Positions 1-11,651 are shown, numbered from the stretch's first letter. The stretch is 64,000 bases of DNA from Planctomycetaceae bacterium (GCA_014762625.1 JABURQ010000044.1:1-64000), one strand, 5' to 3'. Numbers and translations are program-made. Notes: a model not told the origin generated them from the sequence alone.

Positions 1-99
1 TATAAGGAACAATCTATATACAATCCAGGAACTGATACTGATGGCAACGGTTTCTATACTGGTCCAAGGTGCCCTCTAGGGATTTTGCTAGGAATATAG
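1..99 (+). CDS. possible 3' end of an unrecognised gene
   Basis: Frame 1 is open from the window edge to a TAG at 97-99 and encodes about 32 residues, including the stretch NPGTDTDGNGFYTG, which looks like real, possibly Ca-binding, protein rather than random translation. The other frames give less plausible peptides. It has the same AT-rich composition as the protease gene that follows. No function can be assigned from so short a tail, and it may be chance. Confidence 0.3.
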   Translation, partial: YKEQSIYNPGTDTDGNGFYTGPRCPLGILLGI

Positions 100-188
100 A
101 TGCTCTAATTGCAATCTATATTGTTGTGTCATAGAGGGAATTCATGTGTTGTGGTTGTAGATAAAATCTAAATAAAAATGATGCACGT

Positions 189-231
189 CAAGCTGTTGTC
201 TTATGTCAGCCAAGCTGTTGTCTTATGTCAG
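189..231. repeat. tandem duplication of a 21-bp unit
   Basis: Two perfect 21-bp copies (189-209 and 211-231) separated by one base lie just upstream of the matrixin-like gene start. The unit begins CAAGCTGTTG and ends TTATGTCAG. It may be replication slippage in the leader or a doubled regulator site; nothing else in the window carries it as far as I can see. Confidence 0.8.
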
Positions 232-255
232 TAGGTCTTTGTTGAGAGGTGTAAT

Positions 256-1098
256 ATGCCTGTGTTTGGTGAACAGTTACTTAAAAATTTGTCTGATAAA
301 CTGACTGATAAGTGGAAAGAGCTGCCAGAGTTCCAAGGCGAAAGAGGAAAATTGATTCTTGAGTCGAAGAACTTGCTGCGATCGGCTATTGAATTATTGG
401 CATCTGTTGATGGTGACTTGAGAAACATTCTCACTCAAACAGCAGCAAACGCTGTTGAAGATATAATTGAATCCGTCGAAGAAAGAATTGAAAACTATCA
501 AAGAAATTCTTCTTTGCAAATAGTTGATGGAGTACTGGGAAAGTTCACCTTGGAAAGGCTTTTTAAATCTAAAGGTTGTGCAGGAGCAAAAGAAGAAGAT
601 CCTTCGGCTCTGTCTGATGATGCAAATAATCGAATTGATTCGATGCCTGAACGAGGTTGGTATTTCTATTACGTTGAGAGCTTGCCAACAGTACCCGGGC
701 CTGTCGATAACTATGGTCGCATATTGTTAGATACTGCTTGGATGATGTGGGGGCAGTACGCAGGCGTTAAGTCACAACCCGTTTCTAACAAGGCACTGGC
801 AAACGTAATAATACGAGAAAAACCCCTTCATGGGCTAGTTTTGGGGCAAGCCCATGTTGGAAACCCATACGGAGGCTGGATATTAGAAATGGAGCTAGAT
901 TACCGTCCAGGCGAGTGGACTGAAAGAGAGTTTATGAACGCGGCTTGTCATGAAATTGGACATATCATAGGACTTCATCATTCCGCAAACCCGGCTGATT
1001 TAATGTATCCTATAATCCCTAGAGATATCTTTGGTCCTACTCTCAGAGACGGTAATAGAGCAAAGGCTTTACCTTGGCTAGGACCTCCTGTGTCGTGA
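256..1098 (+). CDS. matrixin-like zinc metalloprotease (M10-type metzincin)
   Basis: A 280-residue protein. The C-terminal third carries the metzincin zinc site HExxHxxGxxH (H232, E233, H236, G239, H242), followed seven residues later by LMYP, fitting the Met-turn. These features define a matrixin-type peptidase. Residues 1-130 are helical and charged with no signal peptide, so they could be a pro-region or a targeting domain; secretion is unclear. Codon usage is AT-rich (about 40% GC by eye) against mid-50s in the genes to the right, which suggests acquisition by transfer. ATG at 256 follows a weak AGAGGTG ribosome site. A proteolytic role is family inference; the substrate is unknown. Confidence 0.8.
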   Translation: MPVFGEQLLKNLSDKLTDKWKELPEFQGERGKLILESKNLLRSAIELLASVDGDLRNILTQTAANAVEDIIESVEERIENYQRNSSLQIVDGVLGKFTLERLFKSKGCAGAKEEDPSALSDDANNRIDSMPERGWYFYYVESLPTVPGPVDNYGRILLDTAWMMWGQYAGVKSQPVSNKALANVIIREKPLHGLVLGQAHVGNPYGGWILEMELDYRPGEWTEREFMNAACHEIGHIIGLHHSANPADLMYPIIPRDIFGPTLRDGNRAKALPWLGPPVS

Positions 1099-1144
1099 TT
1101 CCTCACAAAACCAACTGCAGCCAAATGGTGAAGTCAACCTTTTC

Positions 1145-2008
1145 TCAATTGAGTACGAGTGGGTTCTCTAGGTCACTGCGAGAATGTTCTAGCCTTTCAA
1201 GTGATGAGGGGCGGTAAAGAGGCTCATTCAGCTTCTCAAGATAATTCAAGCGATTCGTTTTCTGTCTATTTCGAGCTTCGCTTGCCGGTGCTTGAAAGAT
1301 TCCGTTCGCTGATGAACTGGTGCCTGTGGTTTGGTCGTTGTCCGTGCAGGCATCGGTACAACTTTCGGCACCCTGTTCACAAGGTTGGCAAGCCTGACCT
1401 GGGACAAAGTTACGTTCGACATTCGTCCGGGCGAAACTGGTCTGACGTGGTGTCATTTTGTAACGAGCATGAATCACCACCGGCAGGTTATCCAATCCGA
1501 CCGCCGGTTTCTTAGGTGGTGGACCCAAAGCGGATTCCTGTTCCGGTTTTGCACAACCGCAATTTTTCCCACCACCTGTTCTGGCTTGTTCCATCTTTTG
1601 AATTTTCTCGAGGACCTGAAGCTTGTGATAAGCATCGAGTTCTTTTTTATAAGCCTCTTCCATTTGAGCCTGCTGTTTTTCTAATGCTCGCAGCTCTCCA
1701 AAATCCAACCCAATCGATTCAATTTCCATCCCTTTTTCCAGAGTGATGGTGTAGTCGGTTTTGACAACTTCCTCGATGGTTCCTTGCGGCTCTTCCTGGG
1801 CTTTCGCTAAGGCTTTCTCTTTTTTCTCGTGGGCCTTTTTCGCCTCAGCAATGCGCGCTCGTCCTGCTTCCCAACGCCAGAACTCCGCCAGATTGCCGGC
1901 GACTTCCGATTTGGTACGTGCGATCGAACATCCCGACTGACAACTGACGACTATCAGCGGAAGCAAGCAAAGACAGATATTTTTGATGTTCAAGCGTGCC
2001 AGAAACAT
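1145..2008 (-). CDS. putative lipoprotein with coiled-coil region
   Basis: About 287 residues. The N-terminus has a hydrophobic stretch (CLCLLPLIVVS) ending in a lipobox-like VVSC, suggesting an outer or inner membrane lipoprotein. Residues about 45-150 are rich in E, K, Q and A with heptad-like spacing (coiled coil). Further on there is a Cys-rich part (CGCAKP, then CQPCEQ...CTDACTD) and a low-complexity tail. I chose ATG at 2008, with an AAGGAT ribosome site about 9 nt upstream, over the TTG three codons earlier. No family recognised. It converges on the protease gene at its left. Confidence 0.65.
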   Translation of the reverse strand: MFLARLNIKNICLCLLPLIVVSCQSGCSIARTKSEVAGNLAEFWRWEAGRARIAEAKKAHEKKEKALAKAQEEPQGTIEEVVKTDYTITLEKGMEIESIGLDFGELRALEKQQAQMEEAYKKELDAYHKLQVLEKIQKMEQARTGGGKNCGCAKPEQESALGPPPKKPAVGLDNLPVVIHARYKMTPRQTSFARTNVERNFVPGQACQPCEQGAESCTDACTDNDQTTGTSSSANGIFQAPASEARNRQKTNRLNYLEKLNEPLYRPSSLERLEHSRSDLENPLVLN

Positions 2009-2017
2009 TTCGAACAA

Positions 2018-2284
2018 TCCTTGTTCTTTAGATTTATCAGTTCTCTTAGAAAACCGAAGTTTCTTTCAACCGCATCCTAGGGTTGTGATGGAGGTATCGA
2101 CCTGCTGAGAATTCCCCAATGAGATATTATGTACATTTATACTTGTAGCGGTTTTGTCGATAATGCCTGTCAGGCATCTCCTAGCGATAGCAGAAGACTT
2201 ACCGACATGACGGTGTCATTATTGCCGTCAAAACACCCCGCGCAGCAGGATGTATCATTTTACTAAGAAACAACTTGCGGCGAA
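2018..2284. other. intergenic region, no gene seen
   Basis: Lies between the starts/ends of two leftward genes. It contains short imperfect palindromes (TGCCTGTCAGGCA near 2165) and probably the promoter of the lipoprotein gene. No ORF with a ribosome site was found. Confidence 0.5.
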
Positions 2285-2297
2285 TCAAGCATTCGCC
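2279..2297 (-). terminator. hairpin overlapping the DAHP synthase stop codon
   Basis: GGCGAAT at 2279-2285 pairs with ATTCGCC at 2291-2297 around a 5-nt loop. The stem spans the gene's stop codon, and the leftward transcript continues with a loosely T-rich stretch. It could act as a weak intrinsic terminator or only stabilise the 3' end. Confidence 0.4.
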
Positions 2298-3355
2298 GGA
2301 GCGGGGACGGCCGTTTCGAGACGTTGATAGGCGTCGCGGATCAGTTGCTCGGTTTCTTCCCAACCGATGCAGCCGTCGGTAATGGAAACGCCGTATTCGA
2401 GCCCTTCGGCTCCGCCGTTCAGTTTCTGGTTGCCGGGGTTCAGATTACTTTCGAGCATCAGGCCGATGATGTCTTTATTGCCGGCGATCCGCTGATCGAT
2501 GACATTGTTCCAGACGACGTTTTGCTTCGTGTAATCCTTATTGGAGTTGGCGTGCGAGCAATCGACCATGAAGCGCGGGGAGAGCCCTTCCGAGTCGAGG
2601 ATTTCGCGCGCTTTGGCGAGATGTTCGGCGGAGTAGTTGGGGCCGTCATAACCGCCGCGAAGGATCAGATGCCCCCACGGGTTGCCGGCGGTATTGACGA
2701 TGCAGGTGTTGCCTTCGGAATCGATCCCCAGAAAACTGTGCTGAGTTTTCGAGGCGTGCATGGCGTTGGTGGCGACGTCGAGGCTGCCATCCGTTCCGTT
2801 CTTGTAGCCGACCGGCATCGACAATCCGCTCGCCATCTGGCGGTGCGTCGGAGATTCGGTCGTACGGGCTCCGATGGAAGCGAGCGTGATCAGGTCGGCG
2901 ATGTACTGCGGCGTGATCGGTTCGAGCATCTCGGTCGCAGCCGGCAATCCCATCTCGTTGATGTCGATGAGAATATCGCGGGCCATTTCCAACCCCTTCG
3001 GAATATCGAAGGTATCGTTGAGATGCGGGTCGTTGATCAAACCTTTCCAGCCGACAGTCGTACGAGGTTTCTCAAAATAGACTCGCATCACGATTTTGAG
3101 GCGATCTTTGACCTGTTCCGCGAGTTGGCTCAAGCGTTTCGCGTATTCGACTGCGGATTCCTTCAAATGGATGGAACAGGGCCCGACGACCACGATTAAG
3201 CGTTCATCCTCGCCGGAGAGAATTTTTTTGATCTCTTCGCGTCCCTCGACCACCGTATCGATGACGGTCTGGCTGAGCTCCCGCTTGGATTTGAGTTCGT
3301 TCGGCGAAATCAGCGGAATGGTGCTGAGGACATTGATATCTTGTGTGGGCTGCAT
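2285..3355 (-). CDS. aroF/aroG/aroH family: 3-deoxy-7-phosphoheptulonate synthase (DAHP synthase, class I)
   Basis: A 356-residue protein, close to the 350 of E. coli AroG. It joins phosphoenolpyruvate and erythrose-4-phosphate in the first step of the shikimate pathway (cytosol). Visible family motifs in order are VVVGPCSIH, KPRTTVGWKGL, GARTTESPTHRQMASG, GNPWGHLILRGG, DCSHANSNKDY, MLESNLNPGNQ and SITDGCIGW. These include the metal and PEP ligands of the class I alpha enzymes. Which aromatic amino acid inhibits it cannot be read from the sequence, so no specific symbol is claimed. ATG at 3355 is directly supported by the family start. It is divergent from pyruvate carboxylase. Confidence 0.96.
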   Translation of the reverse strand: MQPTQDINVLSTIPLISPNELKSKRELSQTVIDTVVEGREEIKKILSGEDERLIVVVGPCSIHLKESAVEYAKRLSQLAEQVKDRLKIVMRVYFEKPRTTVGWKGLINDPHLNDTFDIPKGLEMARDILIDINEMGLPAATEMLEPITPQYIADLITLASIGARTTESPTHRQMASGLSMPVGYKNGTDGSLDVATNAMHASKTQHSFLGIDSEGNTCIVNTAGNPWGHLILRGGYDGPNYSAEHLAKAREILDSEGLSPRFMVDCSHANSNKDYTKQNVVWNNVIDQRIAGNKDIIGLMLESNLNPGNQKLNGGAEGLEYGVSITDGCIGWEETEQLIRDAYQRLETAVPAPANA

Positions 3356-3595
3356 GATGGAAACGAATTCTGAGTGGTGTGCGTCTCAGCGCATCTGGAA
3401 GGAAGGAGTTTTCGCGAAACTATTATTCTAGCTTGCAGGGCGGATTCGGGCAAACCACCTCACTCGACTCTTTCGCTCCAAAGTGGTTTGCAGATCCCGA
3501 GGCGGTTGGAGTATCTTATTGCGGAACAACCGCGCTGACCGCCAATCCGGGCTTGATAACTTGCAAGTGGTCTGGATTTCACGCCTTACAACGAT

Positions 3596-7048
<3,453 letters not shown>

Positions 7049-7053
7049 TCATC

Positions 7054-7851
7054 GTGTCGGGTCACGAACCTTTGTCGTCGGACGATCTCGCGGAACTGGT
7101 CCGTGAGACCTTTCTGCGGGATGTTTTACGATTCGATGAGACCGATTCGACCAACACCCAGGCTCTCGCGCTCATTGCGGCAGGAGAAACTCTCGAAACC
7201 CCTCACCTCATCTACGCCGAATCCCAAACGGGAGGCCGCGGTCGCGGCGGCAACGTCTGGTGGTCGCAACCGGGGAGCCTGACGTTTTCGGTCATCGTCA
7301 ACGCCGCCGAACTTGGCATCTCTCCCGAACAACAACCGCAACTTTCCCTCCTCACCGGCATCTCGTTATTACGAACCGGACAAGCCATTCTTCCGCGGGC
7401 CGACTTCGCCGTCAAATGGCCCAACGACGTCTATCTCTCGGGTCGCAAGCTGGCCGGTATCCTGACGGAAGTCCCGCCGCAATCGTTTCAGCATGCGGTC
7501 ATCGGCGTCGGCCTGAACGTGAATAACGAGTTCCATTCCGCTCCCGCTGAACTTCAACACACGGGCATTTCGCTCGCCGACCTTTCCGGACGTCCGCATT
7601 CACGCCGCGAGATCCTGAAACAGTTTCTGCAACATCTGGACGCGCTGTTCCAGTCTCTCTCTCGAGGGGAACCGGTTCTCGAAGAGTGGCCCGAGCATTG
7701 CCTGCTGACCGGCAAGACCGTCACAATTCAGGCCGGACCGAACGAAGTTCGCGGCGTCTGCCGCGGCATCGACGAGTCGGGCGCGCTGCTGGTGGAAACC
7801 CGAGACGGCCTGGAAACAATGCTGGGAGGCGTGGTGGCGCGTTGGGAGTGA
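7054..7851 (+). CDS. birA: biotin--[biotin carboxyl-carrier protein] ligase
   Basis: 265 residues. Motifs of the biotin protein ligase catalytic domain are clear: GGRGRGGNVWWSQPGSL (adenylate loop) and KWPNDVYLSGRKLAGIL. A C-terminal SH3-like part follows (GKTVTIQ...GVCRGIDESGALL). There is no N-terminal winged helix, so this is a class I ligase that cannot act as the DNA-binding biotin repressor. It starts with GTG at 7054, 5 bp after pyc, pointing to pyruvate carboxylase as a main substrate. The enzyme makes biotinyl-AMP and transfers biotin to the MKM lysine. Confidence 0.95.
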   Translation: MSGHEPLSSDDLAELVRETFLRDVLRFDETDSTNTQALALIAAGETLETPHLIYAESQTGGRGRGGNVWWSQPGSLTFSVIVNAAELGISPEQQPQLSLLTGISLLRTGQAILPRADFAVKWPNDVYLSGRKLAGILTEVPPQSFQHAVIGVGLNVNNEFHSAPAELQHTGISLADLSGRPHSRREILKQFLQHLDALFQSLSRGEPVLEEWPEHCLLTGKTVTIQAGPNEVRGVCRGIDESGALLVETRDGLETMLGGVVARWE

Positions 7852-8333
7852 GAGAATCGGGAAACGGGATTCAGGAGACAGATATTAGTGATGTGACCTC
7901 CCTGTTTTTCGCTAGTTGCTAATTGCCAGTTTCTAGTTTCTTCTTGGCAACTGACCACGAACCACTGACGACTAACAAAAATCTAAATTGCCAAAGATCG
8001 AACCTCGAACGCTAACTCTGGTACGCAGGAAACGGCGAGGTCAAATTTGTAGGGTCCGCTGTGAGGACCGTTGTGTTTGACGCAAAGTCAATGAGACGCT
8101 GAGAAACGCAAAGTAAGTAATGAACACGGTTGATACAAAATCGGAAACTCACGGAAGAAAGTGTACCTAGACTTATCACCATCGAAGACTACTCAACACT
8201 TGCACGATCAGGATGTGATTTCCTGTGAGTTCGCCACCAGGCGGATTGTCCGGGCATCGATGAAGGTGCAGAGGAATGTGACCCGACTCACCGGCGAGAG
8301 CGGTGTGAAAAAATCCACCGCAATCCCGTTCGG
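7852..8333. other. intergenic stretch with short repeats and half of a duplicated flank
   Basis: No convincing gene. A small inverted repeat GGTCC (8053-8057) / GGACC (8065-8069) and repeated ACGCAAAG words near 8080-8120 are of the dispersed kind. Segment 8192-8238 is about 81% identical to 11066-11112, and 8245-8333 resembles 11651-11735; both belong to the duplication described for the secreted-protein paralogs. Confidence 0.6.
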
Positions 8334-9152
8334 CTATTTTCCGACAGATTTCTTGGCGGTATTGTTGATCGCGGCTTGCTCATCTGAGGTGATTAAGCCA
8401 GCTTTCTCCAGTTCGCGTGACAGCTTGCGTACATCGCTAAGAAACTTTCCATCGCTGGGAGCGCTGGCTGAGAATTCTGTAATCGTTTTGGTGATTGTGG
8501 AACCTTCGTATTCGAAGTCTTCGACGCCCGTATTGAGACCGCCAATGATGATCGTCGTCGGGACCGGGACGAAAGTATCGACGCTGTAGAACGCTTCGGA
8601 GGTGACCCCGAAAACGCTGTCCCAATCACGAATAATGACTATCGGTTCGTCCCCTGCGAGTGGATTCCAGTCGGTCAATTCAGCCAGTCCGTCCGAATCG
8701 GGATTATTATAGATCCTGCTGGACAGCAGGATATCTTTCGACCAGCCATTTCCAGAGATGTAATTCCGGACTGTCCCGCGTTGAACGGAATCGTACTGAT
8801 CATCGATCAGGAAGTAATCCTCTATCGTGAGAAATGTCGTTCCACCGTCGATCGTATTTCCCGTCATGTATCCGCTGTTGGTAACTCCATCGATGGTCGC
8901 ATCGGGATTCCTCCACTGGCCATATTGGCCGAACTTATCGTAATCGCTCACATCATTAAGAATGATCGGCGCTGCCTCATAGTTGATCGTGATGGTCCCC
9001 TGCACGGCTGTCCCGAACTGCTCTACATTCGGCCCCCGAGTGAACAAGAGCGTTGCGGAATACTCATATTCGGTCACCTGAGCTTGAGTTTCAGCAGTAA
9101 ACATCGGGGTCAACACAAGTAAGAAAAGCAAGAGGGGTCGTAAGCCTAGCAT
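8334..9152 (-). CDS. secreted protein of unknown function, paralog A
   Basis: 272 residues counted from MLGLRPLLLF at 9152; the upstream in-frame ATG at 9197 is less likely because the paralog starts at the equivalent MLGL. A signal peptide of about 22 residues ends at ETQAQ. The mature part is rich in beta-forming and Asp/Gly residues, with a highly charged C-terminus (SDGKFLSDVRKLSRELEK). No catalytic motif or known domain was recognised, and there is no PEP-CTERM tail. It is about 90% identical in protein to the gene at 11736-12551, and 364 bp inside (8618-8981) are identical in DNA to the paralog. Confidence 0.75.
   Translation of the reverse strand: MLGLRPLLLFLLVLTPMFTAETQAQVTEYEYSATLLFTRGPNVEQFGTAVQGTITINYEAAPIILNDVSDYDKFGQYGQWRNPDATIDGVTNSGYMTGNTIDGGTTFLTIEDYFLIDDQYDSVQRGTVRNYISGNGWSKDILLSSRIYNNPDSDGLAELTDWNPLAGDEPIVIIRDWDSVFGVTSEAFYSVDTFVPVPTTIIIGGLNTGVEDFEYEGSTITKTITEFSASAPSDGKFLSDVRKLSRELEKAGLITSDEQAAINNTAKKSVGK
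8618..8981. repeat. 364-bp block identical to 12017-12380
   Basis: Compared base by base, 8618-8981 and 12017-12380 match without a difference at a constant offset of 3399. The next 169 bp to the start codon contain about 21 substitutions (about 12%), and the other end also diverges and has a 3-nt length difference. This is the pattern left by gene conversion or a recent exchange between paralogs. Confidence 0.9.
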
Positions 9153-9515
9153 CGAGTCTCCTCCGCGCTGAGGATAAAATGATGAGAAACGCGGCAATGA
9201 GCATCACCGCCCTAGATAATGATCTCAAGCTAAGCGTCTATACCTCTGGTTGTCAATATGAATTTTAAATGCACCAAGAGGATCTTTGTCAGCCACAGCC
9301 TGACCTACTGGACTTATTGCCGGTTAGTTCGAAGTTTAAAACACAATAGGCTTTTGCACGGACAATAAGCATTCTATCAATTCGGACACCTGATTGAAAA
9401 ATGTAGCAATGTGATGCTGGTATTTAGCGTTGCTACACCTCAGGGTCCTTAGTGAAGGTAATTCCTGTTGCAACTCGCGAACTTGATCAATACTCAAGAA
9501 ATCACCGCGGGGTGG

Positions 9516-9535
9516 CCCAGCCGCACTCGGCTGGG
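9516..9535. repeat. REP-like inverted repeat
   Basis: Eight-base perfect stem CCCAGCCG / CGGCTGGG around CACT, with GGTGG before and GTCGC after. No T-run follows, so it is more likely a dispersed palindrome than a terminator. Confidence 0.6.
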
Positions 9536-9571
9536 TCGCGTATGCGACAAGAATCAGACATCATCATTCAG

Positions 9572-9610
9572 TCAAGTCAGGCAGATCAAGAACAGTTCGC
9601 ACCCGCAGGA
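9572..9610 (+). repeat. 39-bp direct repeat, copy 1 (left of the GNAT gene)
   Basis: Matches 10309-10347 in 35 of 39 positions, same orientation. The two copies bracket the acetyltransferase gene. They share the core CAAGAACAGTTC, which includes the small palindrome GAACAGTTC. Confidence 0.75.
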
Positions 9611-9633
9611 TGGGGAGATTCTTGTGACTGACA

Positions 9634-10233
9634 TCACCCAACCGATCTATCGATCGGTTCGGGCCACCCTGCGGTACTGGGCTCTTTCCATTCATCTTCG
9701 AGCATGGCATAAATGTAGTCGTCAATCCACTTACCCTCTACAAGATTCGCATGCACAAAATGTGCCTCGCGACGCATGCCGACACGTTCCATTAAACGCC
9801 ACGATTGCTCGTTGCGCGCATCAACACCTGCGATGATTCGATGTAAATTCAGTCGCGTAAATCCATAACCAAGCGCCGCATGGACGGTTTTTGTGGCGAA
9901 TCCGTGACCCGAAAACAAAGGATTGAAGGTAAAGCCGATTTCACCTTGTCGATCCTGCACACTGTTTATGGTGATTTGACAGTCTCCGATCACCTTCTTC
10001 TCAGCGAGAAGTACTGCGACCAGAACGAATGGGACACCTGGATCTCCGACAAACACGTCCGATTGCGAATACACGAATTGTTCGACTTGCTCCATCGTCC
10101 ATGGTGTAAAGAACTGATATCGAGCAACATCGGGATTGGAGTAGATTTCGAAAAGGTCTGTCGCGTCACTATATTCCAATCGCCGCAGCATTAAATCATC
10201 TACTTCGATCGGCAGTCCGTCATCGTTAGTCAT
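9634..10233 (-). CDS. GNAT-family N-acetyltransferase (RimJ/RimL-like)
   Basis: 199 residues from MTNDDGLP (10233); an in-frame upstream ATG at 10308 would add 25 residues that do not look like the family. The opening LMLRRLEYSDATDLFEIYSNPDVARY is the usual start of the RimJ/RimL-type acetyltransferases. The middle has GEIGFTFNPLFSGHGFATKTVHAALGYGF (split here: GHGFATK is the acetyl-CoA loop), followed by LNLHRIIAGVDARNEQSWRLM and MRREAHF. It transfers acetyl from acetyl-CoA to an amine; the substrate may be a protein N-terminus or a small molecule. It is bracketed by 39-bp direct repeats, so it may have moved as a unit. Confidence 0.85.
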   Translation of the reverse strand: MTNDDGLPIEVDDLMLRRLEYSDATDLFEIYSNPDVARYQFFTPWTMEQVEQFVYSQSDVFVGDPGVPFVLVAVLLAEKKVIGDCQITINSVQDRQGEIGFTFNPLFSGHGFATKTVHAALGYGFTRLNLHRIIAGVDARNEQSWRLMERVGMRREAHFVHANLVEGKWIDDYIYAMLEDEWKEPSTAGWPEPIDRSVG

Positions 10234-10308
10234 GAGTCGAGGTCTCTCAGGCACAAACCGGGAAAGCAAGTCACAACGTGACCAGAAACTTATAACAAAA
10301 TCGTGCAA

Positions 10309-10347
10309 TCAAGTGAGGCAGACCAAGAACAGTTCACACCCGCACGA
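10309..10347 (+). repeat. 39-bp direct repeat, copy 2 (right of the GNAT gene)
   Basis: Partner of 9572-9610, 90% identical, about 737 bp apart in direct orientation. Confidence 0.75.
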
Positions 10348-10424
10348 ACTCTTATTCCTGACGGCACTCGACCAAAATCAATTTTGGACGGGCCACACTG
10401 TGGACTAGTGCTTTGCCCGGCAAT

Positions 10425-11066
10425 TCATTCTTCATCTCGATAAGGCTGTTTGGCCTCATAGGCTGCCAACTGGGTCTGCATCTGTGTTGTTCGTTCGCGT
10501 CGGCGTTTTGCAGCCTGTTCGTTTTTCGGTTCCGGCAAGTCCTCCAGTTGCTGAAGCGCCCGTTTCTGAGCGGCCACCGCCTCATCAAACTCGCCGATTT
10601 CCGCGTAAGCTGCGGCCAGTGTCTTCCGATCTTTGGTCTTTTTGGCCAGTTTCAAAGCCAATGGGCCGTCTCGGTATTTCGCCTCCGGGCAGGTGGCGAG
10701 TTGCCACGCCCAGGCATTCAACAGATTCGGGTCATCCGGGGTTCGATCATACGCCGCCGCAAAATCAGCATGGGCTTGGGCGTATTTCTTGAGTTCGTGA
10801 TAGGCACACGCCCGGCGGTATCGAACCATTCTGATTTCCGGATCCAGACGCAACGCCGCCGTATAGTCATCAGCCGCTTGCAGTTGATCGTTTTTATGCC
10901 ACTGGTAAATCCGTCCGCGGTAGTGATAGGCATGTGCGCGGGCCTCATTGGCAGACACCCAAACCGCCGCCTGTCCAATCGTATCTGCTACTGGCTTGGT
11001 TGTCACATTATTTTCTGTGTGACGGGTGGTGTATGTTTGCGGGTACGAACTTCCCCTGGACACCAC
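10425..11066 (-). CDS. TPR-repeat protein, probably 5'-truncated
   Basis: 213 residues with two or three tetratricopeptide repeats (for example AHAYHYRGRIYQWHK...AADDYTAALRLDPE and MVRYRRACAYHELKKYAQAHADF). A tail follows, LNAWAWQLATCPEAKYRDG...LAAAYAEIGEFDEAVAAQKRAL, ending KQPYRDEE. This is the C-terminal end seen in many much longer planctomycete TPR or kinase-TPR proteins. There is no signal peptide or kinase domain here, and the only starts are a GTG at 11066 inside a repeated sequence or later internal codons. The segment between the RDG and LAAAYAE parts looks shortened relative to what I remember of the family. I regard it as a remnant that may not be expressed. Confidence 0.55.
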   Translation of the reverse strand: MVSRGSSYPQTYTTRHTENNVTTKPVADTIGQAAVWVSANEARAHAYHYRGRIYQWHKNDQLQAADDYTAALRLDPEIRMVRYRRACAYHELKKYAQAHADFAAAYDRTPDDPNLLNAWAWQLATCPEAKYRDGPLALKLAKKTKDRKTLAAAYAEIGEFDEAVAAQKRALQQLEDLPEPKNEQAAKRRRERTTQMQTQLAAYEAKQPYRDEE

Positions 11067-11112
11067 TCAAAAGTGGCACGATCATGAAATGATCTCCTGC
11101 GAGTTCGTCACC
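11066..11112 (+). repeat. 47-bp sequence also found at 8192-8238
   Basis: About 38 of 47 bases match the segment at 8192-8238. In the first locus the next homologous block follows within about 8 bp; here it is 538 bp away, so a segment holding two small ORFs separates the two halves. Confidence 0.7.
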
Positions 11113-11650
11113 CGGACGTTATTCTCGTGTTGTTTCAGGATTGCCCCCGCCCATTCTATCAGATCCGATGTTAACGCCCTTTTGATAAGGAGACTCATGG
11201 ATATCATCATTCTTATACTTGTTGGGTTTGGAATTGTCGGTTCCATCGAAAGTCGAATTCGACCGTTGCTCAAGAATCAGGAATTTGAACTTCGTCAGTT
11301 GAAAACTTCCGTTGAACGACTCGAGCAAAAACTGGAGACCATCCTGGGAAAACTCGGCGATGAATGACTCAGAAAAAGGCTAAAATTCTCAAGAAGTAAG
11401 TGATTGTTGCAGTTCGATCACGCCTCTCTACCTGGACAAGACAATGCACTCATCTTCTGGAGCTTCCTATGGACTCACCCTTGAGAATTCTGATCTCGGT
11501 CGTCTGCCTCGCCGTGGCCGCCTGTTGCGTATATGGGTTCATGGCATCTTTCGAACCGGGGATCGGTGCCGTTTGGAAAATTGGATATGCCGCGGTTGGC
11601 ATTTCCAGTCTGGGATTTTCCGTCTCCCATGGCTTATCGCAGGGACAATG
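11113..11650. mobile_element. 538-bp segment inserted in (or lost from) the duplicated flank
   Basis: Inferred by comparing the flanks of the two secreted-protein paralogs. The junctions carry an 8-bp inverted repeat, CCCGGACG at 11111-11118 and CGTCCGGG at 11653-11660. The segment contains two short ORFs, each with a ribosome site. No transposase is present; it could be a MITE-like or cassette-like insertion, or the ancestral state with a deletion in the other copy. Confidence 0.4.
11197..11367 (+). CDS. small membrane-anchored coiled-coil protein (56 aa)
   Basis: ATG at 11197 is preceded by an AAGGAG ribosome site at 11188-11193. The N-terminus MDIIILILVGFGIVG is a membrane helix, and the rest (ELRQLKTSVERLEQKLETIL) is an amphipathic coiled coil. 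This layout of one short helix plus a coiled coil is common in small bacterial membrane proteins and phage-like modules, but I recognise no family. It lies in the 538-bp segment absent from the other copy of the duplication. Confidence 0.6.
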   Translation: MDIIILILVGFGIVGSIESRIRPLLKNQEFELRQLKTSVERLEQKLETILGKLGDE

Positions 11651-11651
11651 A
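11469..11651 (+). CDS. small integral membrane protein (60 aa)
   Basis: ATG at 11469 has CTGGAG at 11456-11461 upstream. The 60 residues form two hydrophobic helices (ILISVVCLAVAACCVYGFM and WKIGYAAVGISSLGFSV) and a short tail SHGLSQGQ. Function unknown. It is the second ORF of the extra segment and ends exactly at its right junction. Confidence 0.55.
   Translation: MDSPLRILISVVCLAVAACCVYGFMASFEPGIGAVWKIGYAAVGISSLGFSVSHGLSQGQ

Larger units (their letters stand above)
9153..9633. other. intergenic region with duplicated leader and a REP-like hairpin
   Basis: From about 9175 to 9310 the sequence is similar to 12575-12705 upstream of the paralog, so the promoter region was duplicated too. A hairpin CCCAGCCG (9516-9523) / CGGCTGGG (9528-9535) with a 4-nt loop looks like a dispersed REP-type element. 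Nothing coding was found. Confidence 0.6.

Noticed and set aside
2324-3199. 291-residue ORF opposite DAHP synthase
   Set aside because: Shadow frame; all DAHP synthase motifs lie on the other strand.
9572-10347. Integron gene-cassette array around the GNAT gene
   Set aside because: The direct repeats lack the attC-type core (GTTRRRY with its inverted partner) and no integrase is in the window.
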